Shown: piece after piece, positions 9,930-18,695 of the stretch
Position numbering within the stretch: position 1 is the first letter of the stretch
Layout: each line of letters begins with the position of its first letter
Assembly (NCBI RefSeq): GCF_031179145.1
Contig: NZ_JAPSIB010000023.1
Coordinates: 1-50,840 of the forward strand
Length of the DNA stretch: 50,840 nucleotides
Source: Brevibacterium sp.
GTDB taxonomy: Bacteria > Actinomycetota > Actinomycetes > Actinomycetales > Brevibacteriaceae
Reading direction: 5' to 3'
The notes under the pieces: model-generated
Seen by the model: the letters and a program-made list of their open reading frames with translations, nothing else
Databases searched by the model: none
Told to the model about the DNA's origin: nothing
Position numbers and translations under genes: made by a program

Positions 9930-11651
9930 ATGACCCAGCTCTCCCCCGCCCGCAGTTCCTTCCACCCGGCCGTCGAGTCCGACGAGTGGTGGCGCAGCGC
10001 CGTCATCTACCAGGTGTATCCCCGGTCCTTCGCCGACGCCGACGGTGACGGGATCGGTGACCTTCCCGGCATCACCGCGAAACTGCCGTATCTGCGCGAC
10101 CTCGGCGTGGATGCGGTGTGGATCTCCCCCTTCTACCCGTCTCCGCAGTCCGATGCGGGCTATGACGTCTCCGACTACTGCGATGTGGACCCGCTGTTCG
10201 GAACGCTGGCCGACGTCGAGGCACTCGTCTCCCGCGCCCACGACCTCGGGCTGCGCGTCATCGTCGATCTCGTGCCCAACCACACCAGCGACCGTCACGA
10301 GTGGTTCCAGCGTGCCCTCGCCGCGCCGCCCAATTCGCCCGAGCGGGACTGGTACATCTTCCGCGACGCGGACCCCGCTGATCCCGAACGAACGCCCAAC
10401 AACTGGGAATCGGTGTTCGGCGGACCGGCCTGGTCGAAGACACCGGACGGACAGTGGTACCTGCACCTGTTCGACTCCTCGCAGCCCGACCTCAACTGGG
10501 AGAACCCGCGAGTGCGGGAGGCGTTCAAAGGCGTCCTGCGCTTCTGGCTCGACCGGGGCGTGGACGGGTTCCGCGTCGATGTCGCCCACGGTCTCGTCAA
10601 AGCCGCAGGCCTGCCCGACATAGATCGGACGACCGAGGAGCTGCAAGGCGAGGGGATGACGACCAGCGCCGCTCCCTTCTGGGATCAGGACGGCGTGCAT
10701 GAAATCTACCTCTCCTGGCGCGCGGTGCTCGACGAATACCCCGAAGACCGGGTGATGGTCGCCGAGGCGTGGGTGGAGCCTTACGAGCGCATCGCCCGCT
10801 ACGTGCGCCAGGGAGAGTTCCATCAGGCCTTCAACTTCTCGTTCCTCGAGGCTCCCTGGGACGCGGCTGTGCTGCGGGAGTGCATCGAGGAGTCGTTCCG
10901 GGCGAACGACCTCGTCGGGGCTCCCACCACCTGGGTGCTCTCGAATCACGATGTGATCCGCCCGGCGACGCGGCTCGCTCTCGCGCCCGAGCACTTCACC
11001 TCGCAGCTGGGCGCCCCGGTTCCCGCCCCGAACCCCGAACTCGGCGCCCGTCGCGCTCGCGCGGCCACGACGGCGATGCTGGCGCTTCCCGGCAGCGCCT
11101 ACCTCTACCAGGGCGAGGAGCTCGGCCTGGTCGAAGTTCTCGACCTCGCCGAGGAGACACGGCAGGATCCGACGTTCCACCGCACCAATGGGGAACGGCT
11201 GGGCCGTGACGGCTGTCGTGTGCCAATGCCCTGGCAGCGGGACGCTCCCGCCTACGGGTTCAGCGAGTCGGGAGCGGCATGGCTGCCGCAGCCGACGCTC
11301 TACGGCGACCTTGCCGTCGATCAGCAGGAGGGCGAGGACGGCTCCCCTCTGGAACTCGTCCGCACGCTGCTCGCGCTGCGCCGAGAACGCGCGCTCGGCA
11401 CAGGATCGTTCGACTTCGTCGATCTCGCAGCGGCAGCCGAAGCGCGGGCCGGAGCAGACAACAAGGCCAGTGCCGGTTCCGGCATCGTGGCCTTCGACGT
11501 GACTACCGCGGCCGGAACCACTCGCGTGGTGCTCAACCTCGGCCCGCAGGCTTGGCCGATTCCCGCAGACGCCCGGATCCTCGCGGCCAGCGATCCCTCT
11601 GTCACCGACAGCGTGCCGACCGACTGCGCCGTCTGGTTGGCGATCGCCTGA
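9930..11651 (+). CDS. GH13 alpha-glucosidase / oligo-1,6-glucosidase-like
   Basis: A 573-residue GH13 enzyme. Region I is VPNHTSDRH, region II GFRVDVAHG with the nucleophile aspartate, region III VMVAEAWVEP with the acid glutamate, and region IV VLSNHDVIRP. The start WWRSAVIYQVYPRSFADADGDGIGDL is typical of exo-acting glucosidases (subfamily GH13_23/30 style). No signal peptide is present, so it acts in the cytosol, probably on malto-oligosaccharides freed by GlgX. Trehalose synthase is excluded by length and by the missing maltokinase-type context; sucrose or isomaltose specificity cannot be told from sequence alone. The ATG at 9930 follows AAGG. It is the last gene of the plus-strand glycogen run and ends 25 nt from the convergent MFS gene. 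Confidence 0.88.
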   Translation: MTQLSPARSSFHPAVESDEWWRSAVIYQVYPRSFADADGDGIGDLPGITAKLPYLRDLGVDAVWISPFYPSPQSDAGYDVSDYCDVDPLFGTLADVEALVSRAHDLGLRVIVDLVPNHTSDRHEWFQRALAAPPNSPERDWYIFRDADPADPERTPNNWESVFGGPAWSKTPDGQWYLHLFDSSQPDLNWENPRVREAFKGVLRFWLDRGVDGFRVDVAHGLVKAAGLPDIDRTTEELQGEGMTTSAAPFWDQDGVHEIYLSWRAVLDEYPEDRVMVAEAWVEPYERIARYVRQGEFHQAFNFSFLEAPWDAAVLRECIEESFRANDLVGAPTTWVLSNHDVIRPATRLALAPEHFTSQLGAPVPAPNPELGARRARAATTAMLALPGSAYLYQGEELGLVEVLDLAEETRQDPTFHRTNGERLGRDGCRVPMPWQRDAPAYGFSESGAAWLPQPTLYGDLAVDQQEGEDGSPLELVRTLLALRRERALGTGSFDFVDLAAAAEARAGADNKASAGSGIVAFDVTTAAGTTRVVLNLGPQAWPIPADARILAASDPSVTDSVPTDCAVWLAIA

Positions 11652-11676
11652 CGTCGACGTACCCGGCCCGCCCGAT

Positions 11677-12852
11677 TCAGGTCCGGCTGGACAGAAGGGT
11701 CGCGGCGGTGAGGACGGCAGCCATGGCGATGACCATCAGCGGGTAGCCGCCGAGGACTCCGGCGAGCGCAGGTCCGGCCACCGGAGCCAGCGCCGTCAGC
11801 GCCGTGATCGGGGCGATGAAGACGCCATTGACGGCGCCGAAATTCGCCGTCCCCCAACGGTCGGAGACCGCCGTCGCCTGCAGCAGGGTGAGACAGCCGC
11901 GGACTCCGCCGCAGACCATGGCGATGCCGATGAGCAGCCACAGCGGACCGGGTACGAACGCGAGCAGCCACAGGCCCGTGGCGCCGCAGGCGAACAGAAT
12001 CATCATCCGACTCCGCGGCGAGGTCCGCTTCACCAGCCCCAGGTAGCCGATCCGTCCGGCCACCTGACCGAATCCGACGAGTCCGAGGGCGACCGCTGCC
12101 AGACCGAAGCCGGAGCCGCGGTGGATGAGCAGCGGGATGATGTTGATCGTGACCGCGAACAGGGTGAACGTCGCCAAGGACATGGCGATCTGCAGCAGCG
12201 CGAACCTCGGTGTGCGGGTGATGGCCCGGATCTGCCCGCGCCGATCGGCAGGGGTCGTGTCCTCTCTGCGCTCGGCCGCCTCGTCGGTCCAGTGCCGATT
12301 GAGGAAGAACGCGTGCATCGGCACCGTGATCACGGCGAGGATGCCGGCCATGATGACGTAGGACAACCGCCACCCGAACCGGTCGAGGAGGAATGCGATG
12401 ATCGGCGCGAACACCGTCGACGCCAGTCCGCCGACCAGAGTCAGCGTCGTCAGGGCCTTGACTCGCTCGGCGCCGTACCAGCGGGTGATGACTGCGAAGG
12501 CAGGCGGGTACAGTGTCGCCGACTGGGCGAAGCCCGCCAGCAGCCAGGCCGCGAAGAACACAATGAGGTTCGGCGACCACGCCACGAGGAGCAGGGCGAG
12601 CACCCCGAGGAGTGAACCCGTGGTCATGACGACCCGCGGCCCGTGAGCGTCGAGGATCCGGCCCACCCGCACCCCGGCGATCGCCGAGACCACGAGACCG
12701 GCCGACAGCGCCGCTGTGGTCGTCGTCTGGCTCCACCCGGTGTCGGCGGCGATGGGGGTCACGGCCACCGGCAGTGAGTAGTAGAGCAGCCCCCAGCTGG
12801 CGAGCTCCGCGACGCAGAGCGCGAGCAGTCCCCCGCGCGGCCGGTCGGTCAT
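11677..12852 (-). CDS. MFS transporter
   Basis: A 391-residue hydrophobic protein with about 12 predicted membrane helices. The loop between helices 2 and 3 reads VGRILDAHGPRVVM, the usual MFS D-x-x-G-x-R/K position. The overall style (SLPVAVTPIAADTGWSQTTTTAALS at the N-terminus) is that of the MFS group annotated as oxalate/formate-like or sugar-phosphate-like exporters, but the substrate cannot be read from the sequence. The ATG at 12852 follows GGAGGG. It is convergent with the glucosidase gene; no functional link to glycogen is evident. Confidence 0.85.
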   Translation of the reverse strand: MTDRPRGGLLALCVAELASWGLLYYSLPVAVTPIAADTGWSQTTTTAALSAGLVVSAIAGVRVGRILDAHGPRVVMTTGSLLGVLALLLVAWSPNLIVFFAAWLLAGFAQSATLYPPAFAVITRWYGAERVKALTTLTLVGGLASTVFAPIIAFLLDRFGWRLSYVIMAGILAVITVPMHAFFLNRHWTDEAAERREDTTPADRRGQIRAITRTPRFALLQIAMSLATFTLFAVTINIIPLLIHRGSGFGLAAVALGLVGFGQVAGRIGYLGLVKRTSPRSRMMILFACGATGLWLLAFVPGPLWLLIGIAMVCGGVRGCLTLLQATAVSDRWGTANFGAVNGVFIAPITALTALAPVAGPALAGVLGGYPLMVIAMAAVLTAATLLSSRT

Positions 12853-12964
12853 CGGCCCTCCCCTGCGTCACTCACGCTTCCAGCCTACTCAAATGCTGGT
12901 GAGAGCCGACGAGGCGCCGACTTCACACGCCCTTCGATATGACAAGCAACTTGCCACTTCTCTG

Positions 12965-13001
12965 GAACGTGTAAAGATTTCGTCGATTTTTTTACACGTT
13001 C
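12965..13001. promoter_or_regulatory. Palindromic operator upstream of fic
   Basis: An exact 11-bp inverted repeat GAACGTGTAAA (12965-12975) / TTTACACGTTC (12991-13001) with a 15-bp AT-rich spacer. It overlaps the place where the -35 of the fic promoter must lie. The adjacent Fic protein has a C-terminal winged helix, so autorepression through this site is a natural reading. Confidence 0.6.
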
Positions 13002-13017
13002 GGCGGGGTCATGGCAA

Positions 13018-13023
13018 TAGACT
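13018..13023 (+). promoter_or_regulatory. -10 box of fic (TAGACT), leaderless start
   Basis: TAGACT fits TANNNT and ends 6 nt before the ATG at 13030. No ribosome site precedes that ATG. Transcription would start at or next to the A of ATG, giving a leaderless mRNA. Confidence 0.5.
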
Positions 13024-13029
13024 TCACAC

Positions 13030-14109
13030 ATGTGGAAACCAGACGAACCGTACAACGATCTGCCGGAACCACCGGTCGACAACCTTGAGACTCGTTCCGT
13101 GCTCAAAGCCACCACAGAAGCACGCGCAGGGCTGGCGGCCCTCGATCAAGCGGTGCATCGTCTTCCCAATCCGTCGATTCTCCTCAACGCCGTAGTCTTG
13201 CTGGAAGCCCAAGCCAGCTCTGAAATCGAGAACATCGTCACAACCACAGACGAATTGTTCCAGCTCGCCTCGGTGAATTCCGCACACGCCAACCCTGCAG
13301 CCAAAGAGACCCTCCGATACAGAGAAGCGCTCTACGTCGGTATCAGAGAATTGGAGACTCGTCCGATTTCATCATCAATGGCCACTCAAGTGTGCACAAG
13401 TGTCAATGGACGCGAGACAACTGTCAGAGAATTGCCGGGCACGTTCATCGGCGATCCAGTCAACCACACCGAGCGCTACACCCCTCCCGAAGGCCCTGAG
13501 CTGATCACTGACAAGCTGCAAGCGTGGGGAGACTTCATCCATGGCGAACACGGCCTCGATCCACTAGTAACCATGGCCGTCGCACACTATCAATTCGAGG
13601 CAATCCACCCTTTCCCAGATGGAAACGGGCGAACTGGACGCATTCTCAACATACTGATGCTCATGGAGGCCGAACTCTTGCGGGTGCCTGTCCTTTATCT
13701 ATCCCGCTACATCATTGAGAACAAGAACGACTATTATCGGCTACTCCTAGAGGTCACCAAGGAAAATTCTTGGGAAGCGTGGAATCTCTTCATGCTCGAA
13801 GGCGTCCGGTCGACCTCACTGCTGACGCTTGATCTCATCGACAAGATCCAGGTGCTTCAAACCGATCTCAGGTCGCGACTTCGCGAGCGCACGACCGCAG
13901 GAGCGAACTCGGACTTCCTGGACCTCTTGTTCGAGAAGCCGTATTGCCGCATCATCGACGTTGTCGAGCGTTGTGGCGTTTCCCGGCCCACGGCGTCCAA
14001 GTGGCTTAATGAATTGGAATCCGAATCCTTGCTTCAGTCACTCAAGATCGGTCGCGACAGACTGTTCATCAACGTACCCCTGATGCGGACCCTTTCGCGA
14101 CGCGACTGA
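13030..14109 (+). CDS. Fic-family AMP-transferase with C-terminal winged helix
   Basis: A 359-residue Fic protein. The active-site loop HPFPDGNGRTGR at residues 193-204 is a complete canonical FIC motif (HxFx(D/E)GNGRxxR). Residues 63-68, SSEIEN, match the inhibitory (S/T)xxxE(G/N) helix, placed N-terminally as in class II Fic enzymes. A flap region around residues 135-150 precedes the motif. The C-terminal part (IIDVVERCGVSRPTASKWL, about residues 312-330) is a helix-turn-helix, as in the SoFic group. It should AMPylate a protein target and be self-inhibited; the target is unknown. The gene has visibly lower third-position GC than its neighbours, a sign of recent transfer. It ends 2 bp from the convergent jetD, within a defence island. 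Confidence 0.93.
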   Translation: MWKPDEPYNDLPEPPVDNLETRSVLKATTEARAGLAALDQAVHRLPNPSILLNAVVLLEAQASSEIENIVTTTDELFQLASVNSAHANPAAKETLRYREALYVGIRELETRPISSSMATQVCTSVNGRETTVRELPGTFIGDPVNHTERYTPPEGPELITDKLQAWGDFIHGEHGLDPLVTMAVAHYQFEAIHPFPDGNGRTGRILNILMLMEAELLRVPVLYLSRYIIENKNDYYRLLLEVTKENSWEAWNLFMLEGVRSTSLLTLDLIDKIQVLQTDLRSRLRERTTAGANSDFLDLLFEKPYCRIIDVVERCGVSRPTASKWLNELESESLLQSLKIGRDRLFINVPLMRTLSRRD

Positions 14110-14111
14110 TC

Positions 14112-15338
14112 TCATCGGACCGGTCGCCCCGCCAGCGCACTGATCACGGTCAGGGCGTGTGACCAGGGGATGCGCTCCTGCTCGAGCCTCACGTTCCCCT
14201 CGGTGCGGAGCCGCCCCAGGACGCGACGTTCGCTTCCCGTGAGACCGTTCACCGTGCCGGTGAACGGCTTCGGCTCCGTCACCCACAGGTCCCGGTGGGC
14301 CAGCAGGGTGTCTTCATCCATGAGAATCGAGCGCACCGCGGGGACGTGGCTGCGCAGGCGGCCCAGGATCGCGAACCCGTGCGAGTCGAGGTCGCCCCAG
14401 TAGAGCACCTTCGCCGAGGTGAGCCACGGGATCCGTGCCACCGCATCCACCGCGTATCCGGAACCGTGGACGGCGACCACTCCGGGGAGATTCGGCAGGG
14501 CCATCACGGATTCGAGGTTCTCGAAGACGAGCACTGAGTGTGGACTCAGCGGGAGCCTCGCGAGCTGGTCGACAGGCGCGAGGACATCGCGCAGCCCTCC
14601 CGGCCGCATCGATTCGTCGAGGATGCGGAGGCGCACAGTCGCCTCGGCGTCGAGGATGTTGAGGCGGGTGCAGGCATTCGCGAGTCCGAGGAGCGCAGTG
14701 ACGAGGCTGCGGTGGTGGCCGAACCACTTCGAGTCAACGCCGCGGATGGGCAACTGGCGGGGCCGCATCGAGCCCAGCGGATTGGCGGCCAGCCAGTCGA
14801 CGACGTCGAGGAGAGTGGCGAAGTCGGCATCGTCGAGAGCGAAGATCGGCTTCGCCTGCGCTCGGACGACGCGGATGAACGCGGAGGCGCCAGCGACCTC
14901 GTCGTCGACAGCGGCATTCGCCTCGTCGGCACTCCCGCCCCAGCGGCGGTCGATCTCGGCGACACGAGCGGAGAGGCGCGTCCACTCCCGCGCCGCGTCC
15001 CCTCCCGCGAAGTCCGCGAGCTCGTCGGGGCTGGTGATGCGCATCCGGACGGGGATCTCCTGGCGCCCGACCGCGCGCCAGGATCGCGACTCCCACTCGA
15101 TGGTGAAGCCCCGCGCTGCCTCGCCGGCTCCGGCATCAACCTCGGCGGCCCTCCAGGACCGCGCCCACACCTCGGCGGCGGACTGATCACGGAGGACCTC
15201 CTTCTCCGTGGGCGGTCTCAGGCCGAGCTCGAACACCGGTGCGCTGACACCACCGCACACCGACTCGCCTGCCCACGTGGACAGCTGTTTCCGCAGACGC
15301 TTCGCGGCGAGTTCCCGAGCTTCGGCGACGGTGATCAT
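14112..15338 (-). CDS. jetD: Wadjet subunit JetD (DUF3322 / DUF2220, TOPRIM nuclease)
   Basis: The 408-residue protein has an N-terminal DUF3322 half and a C-terminal DUF2220 half. The latter carries TOPRIM features: SVLVFENLESV with the acidic E273/E276, VLYWGDLDSHGFAIL with D316 and D318, and ILMDEDTLL with D341. In characterised Wadjet, JetD is the nuclease that cuts small closed circular DNA once the JetABC motor stalls on it. It is last in the minus-strand jetABCD operon, 3 nt after jetC. The identification rests on both domain motifs and on the gene order. The C-terminal ERIPWSHAL segment is also typical of the family. Confidence 0.93.
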   Translation of the reverse strand: MITVAEARELAAKRLRKQLSTWAGESVCGGVSAPVFELGLRPPTEKEVLRDQSAAEVWARSWRAAEVDAGAGEAARGFTIEWESRSWRAVGRQEIPVRMRITSPDELADFAGGDAAREWTRLSARVAEIDRRWGGSADEANAAVDDEVAGASAFIRVVRAQAKPIFALDDADFATLLDVVDWLAANPLGSMRPRQLPIRGVDSKWFGHHRSLVTALLGLANACTRLNILDAEATVRLRILDESMRPGGLRDVLAPVDQLARLPLSPHSVLVFENLESVMALPNLPGVVAVHGSGYAVDAVARIPWLTSAKVLYWGDLDSHGFAILGRLRSHVPAVRSILMDEDTLLAHRDLWVTEPKPFTGTVNGLTGSERRVLGRLRTEGNVRLEQERIPWSHALTVISALAGRPVR

Positions 15339-15341
15339 GGC

Positions 15342-18300
15342 TCAGCCTTCGCCCCAGGTCATCGTCGCGACAAGCGACTTCTGCCGGCTCGGGTTCTCCA
15401 CCGAGGTGGCCGCACCTACGTACGGCTCGATCGTCTGGAGCAGCTTCTGCGGCGTGGCGAGCACCATGTGGAAGCCGAACTCGATGAAGATGTCGATCGC
15501 CATCCGGGTGTAGCGGGTGTCGGCTTTGTCGAAGGCCTCGTCGAGGATGATGGTGCCGTACTTCGACACCGGTTCGTCGGGATCGGCCAGCTGGTAGCGC
15601 AGGGCGGCGGCGAGGCAGAAGACCACGAGCTTCTGCTGCTGCCCACCGGACATCGCCGCTCCCGAGTCGTAGGTCGCGTGTGCGCGTCCCATCTCGTCGA
15701 TCTCCTCGGCGAGGAAGCTCACGTGCAGTCGGGTGTCGAGGCACTGCTGCTTCCACACCCGGTCGACGTGCTCGCTCGAGGCGAAGCGGCGCATGATCTC
15801 GGCCAGGATCGTGTATTTGGCTTCGGCCGCGGCCATGTCCTCATCGCCCCATGAACCCTCGGCGACCCGACGCAGCGAGTCGATGAAGCTCGTCACCGTC
15901 TCCGAGCGCCGGGTCTTGACCTTGAGCCTGAGGAACCGGCCCTCGTCGAACTTCGACCGCAGCAGGGAGGAGTTGATCGGCTCGACCCGATCGGTGATCT
16001 CGCGCGGGGCGGAGAGGATCTCGCCGAGCAGCTCCCCGATGAGGTCGCGGGAGCGCTGCCGGAGCATGTCCCGGAACCGGTGCTCATGATCGGGCAGGCC
16101 GTGGGCGGTGATCTCATCGAGCATGCGCAGATAGGCACCGCGATCGGCGATGTCGGCGGTGAGGTCGGAGGCCACTGAGGACCACTTCGCTTTGAACTCC
16201 GCCGCCAGCCGGGTCACCGACTGCCCGGCGGCACTCGCCCTGTTCTGTGAAAGGTCGCGCTCCTCCTGCAGCACCTGCGAGACCTGCGCGCCGAGGTCGG
16301 GCAGCACGGCCCGGGTGATGCTGCGCTGGATCCGTCGGAAGCGGGAGTCGAGTTCGGCGGCCACTGCCGGATCCACCTCGGCGATCTCCCCCGAGGCGAC
16401 CGCTGACTCCAGCGCCGCAGCGGATTCGCGCAGACCGGCGAGCTCCTCACCCGCGCGACGCAGGGCGTAATCGGCTTCCCTTGCAGCGTCCTCGCATGAC
16501 TCCTTCCGGGCCCTGGCCTCGCGTTCGGCGGCGATGGCCGTCTGCAGGTCGCCGTCGGAGTCGTTGAGTTCGCGCAGCTGCCTCTCCAGCGCCTCGACCG
16601 CGGACTGCGCGCCCTGGCGGTCGACGTCGCGCCAGGACTGCTCACGGATTCCGGCCAGGATCCCCATCCGGCGTTGCGCCTGGGCCTGGGCGGCACTCGC
16701 CGTGGTGACGATCTCCTCGGCGGCGGCGAGCTCCTTCTGCGCCTCGAGCAGCTCTTCGACGAGCGCTTCGAGTTTCGACTCCCTGTTGCCCAGCACCCAC
16801 TGGCTGCGATCGTCGATGCGACGCCGATCGTCCTTCTCATAGCGGGTGCGCGAGGTCTTGAACTGACCGGCCAGGGTGACGGCCCGCGGGTGGTCGTCGA
16901 GTTCGGCCACGGTGTCCACGCACGCGACGTCGAAGCGCTCCGAGAGTGTCCAGGCCACCCATTCGCCGAAACTCGATTCCGCCACCGTCACCTTGTTGAC
17001 CAGGGATTTCTCACTGTGAGCCGGTTTCGGTGCGGGCACAGTGGTGGGGATCTCCTCGAACACGAGCCGGGCGCGGATGCGGTGGGAGTCGACCCAGGAG
17101 CGCACCGTGGACAGGTGTTCGGTGCGCACCAGCACCGTCAGCGCCAGGGGCCGCAGCACCCGTTCGATCGCACCGGTCCATTCCGCCCAGCGGGGATCGA
17201 CTTCGATGAGCTCGGCGACGAACGGCAGGCTCGTCTCGCTCAGTCCGGTGCCCTCGGCCAGCGCCCGGCGGACCTCGAGCAGGGAACCGGGCACCGTCGT
17301 TCCGGAGCGGCGCAGGGATTCGATGTCGGCCTCGAGGCCCCGAACCCGGCTCCGAGCTGCGGAGAATCGGTCGTGGTCGGCATGGCTCGGTCCCGATTCC
17401 TGCGCCCCGGATTCGAGGGTGCGCGCGATCTGGGACTGGAGTTCCGCGAACTCCGCCGAGGTGGTCGGCGCCGAGTCGATCCCGGCCTGCGCGAGCTGCC
17501 GGGACAGGGTCGCCCACCGCTCGGCGATCGCCCGCCGTTCGGTCTCGGCGGACTCGATGCGCTGCTGCAGGTATTCGGTCTCGGCACCGCCGAGGTCGAG
17601 GGTCTTCCGGTGCGCGAGATCGTAGTCGTCGGTGGCCAGGCGCAGCTCGGTCCGCGCTCGTTCGTCCGCGACCTCGAGGTCGACGAGTCTCTCCGCCAGG
17701 GTGGAGACATCGTCGCGCAGCAGCTCGAGCTCGCGACGCTTCTGGAACGGATGCAGGGCGGTCGAGAGTTCGAGCGCCTTCTCGGCGGCGGCGTGCGCGG
17801 AGTCGTAGGCGCGAGCGGCGGCCCTGAGCTCGGTGAGGTGGTCGCGCTGTTCGCGCAGCTGCACGACGTGCTCGTGGGCGTCCTTGAGGTCGTCGAACTG
17901 CGTCAGCGCGGTCTCGGCGAGGGCGAAGGTGCCCGGCTCCTCGAGCATGTGGTCGCGGAACAGCTGGTCGAGACTGTCGAGGCTCTTGGCCGACTGCGTC
18001 TTGTGCAGCAGCTGCAGCGCGGACTCGCTGGCCATCCCGAAGATCTTGCGCATCCTGGCGTAGAACCGGGCGTGGGCACCGTTCGAGGTCACCAGGGCGT
18101 CGGGGTGCTCGGACTTGAGCGCTCGGGTGGCCAGACCGTTCTTCGCGTACTGCTGCAGGTCGGCGAGGTCGAGGCCGGTGTTCTCGAGCAGGCACAGGTC
18201 GCTGACATCGCTCGAGCGGGTGCCGCTGCCCTTGAGGAAGAAGAGCCGGCACAGGGTGAGTTCGCCGTCGGCGCCGTCGCTGTAGCGCAGCAGGATTCCG

Positions 18301-18695
18301 GAGAATGTGGCCCGGGGACGCAGGAACTTGCTCACCACCCGGTCCTCGGTGTCATCGGTCGTCCGCGTCCAGGCGCCGCGGATGTAGCTGACGAGGCTGC
18401 GCTGATCGCTGCGCATGCCCGCCGTCTGCGCCGCGACGTTGAACCGCAGCCATTTGTCCGGGGTGAGCACGGCCGCGATCGCATCGAGGAGCGAGGACTT
18501 GCCCGAACCGGAGGGGCCGGTGATGAGGTGGCCGCGGCGGGCCACGGGAATGCGATGAATCGAGTCCGAGAAGGTGCCCCAGTTGGCGATCTGGATCTCC
18601 GCCAGCCGCCACTGCGAGCCGACGTCCGGGCGCGAACCGGCCCCCGCCTCGGCGAGCATCGACGGCTCCAGGTCGAAGAGCGGCATCTCGTTCAT
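15342..18695 (-). CDS. jetC: Wadjet subunit JetC (SMC/MukB-like ATPase)
   Basis: At 1117 residues this is an SMC-type ATPase. Walker A is GPSGSGKS at residues 60-67, the ABC signature SGGQQQK begins at 1016, and Walker B is TIILDEAFDKAD near 1048-1059. The middle is long alpha-helical heptad-rich coiled coil (for example residues 320-450 and 640-800) with a hinge-like section near residues 500-640. In Wadjet, two JetC dimers drive DNA loop extrusion with JetA (kleisin) and JetB (KITE). All catalytic motifs are intact, so the motor should work. The ATG at 18695 overlaps the jetB stop (ATGA), with GGGAGG ahead of it. Confidence 0.95.
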   Translation of the reverse strand: MNEMPLFDLEPSMLAEAGAGSRPDVGSQWRLAEIQIANWGTFSDSIHRIPVARRGHLITGPSGSGKSSLLDAIAAVLTPDKWLRFNVAAQTAGMRSDQRSLVSYIRGAWTRTTDDTEDRVVSKFLRPRATFSGILLRYSDGADGELTLCRLFFLKGSGTRSSDVSDLCLLENTGLDLADLQQYAKNGLATRALKSEHPDALVTSNGAHARFYARMRKIFGMASESALQLLHKTQSAKSLDSLDQLFRDHMLEEPGTFALAETALTQFDDLKDAHEHVVQLREQRDHLTELRAAARAYDSAHAAAEKALELSTALHPFQKRRELELLRDDVSTLAERLVDLEVADERARTELRLATDDYDLAHRKTLDLGGAETEYLQQRIESAETERRAIAERWATLSRQLAQAGIDSAPTTSAEFAELQSQIARTLESGAQESGPSHADHDRFSAARSRVRGLEADIESLRRSGTTVPGSLLEVRRALAEGTGLSETSLPFVAELIEVDPRWAEWTGAIERVLRPLALTVLVRTEHLSTVRSWVDSHRIRARLVFEEIPTTVPAPKPAHSEKSLVNKVTVAESSFGEWVAWTLSERFDVACVDTVAELDDHPRAVTLAGQFKTSRTRYEKDDRRRIDDRSQWVLGNRESKLEALVEELLEAQKELAAAEEIVTTASAAQAQAQRRMGILAGIREQSWRDVDRQGAQSAVEALERQLRELNDSDGDLQTAIAAEREARARKESCEDAAREADYALRRAGEELAGLRESAAALESAVASGEIAEVDPAVAAELDSRFRRIQRSITRAVLPDLGAQVSQVLQEERDLSQNRASAAGQSVTRLAAEFKAKWSSVASDLTADIADRGAYLRMLDEITAHGLPDHEHRFRDMLRQRSRDLIGELLGEILSAPREITDRVEPINSSLLRSKFDEGRFLRLKVKTRRSETVTSFIDSLRRVAEGSWGDEDMAAAEAKYTILAEIMRRFASSEHVDRVWKQQCLDTRLHVSFLAEEIDEMGRAHATYDSGAAMSGGQQQKLVVFCLAAALRYQLADPDEPVSKYGTIILDEAFDKADTRYTRMAIDIFIEFGFHMVLATPQKLLQTIEPYVGAATSVENPSRQKSLVATMTWGEG

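Noticed and set aside
7724..10006. 760-codon minus-strand open frame
   Set aside because: It is antisense to glgX, has no recognisable motif and no promoter or ribosome site.
12121..12615. Acidic/Arg-rich plus-strand frame
   Set aside because: Antisense to the MFS gene at 11677-12852.
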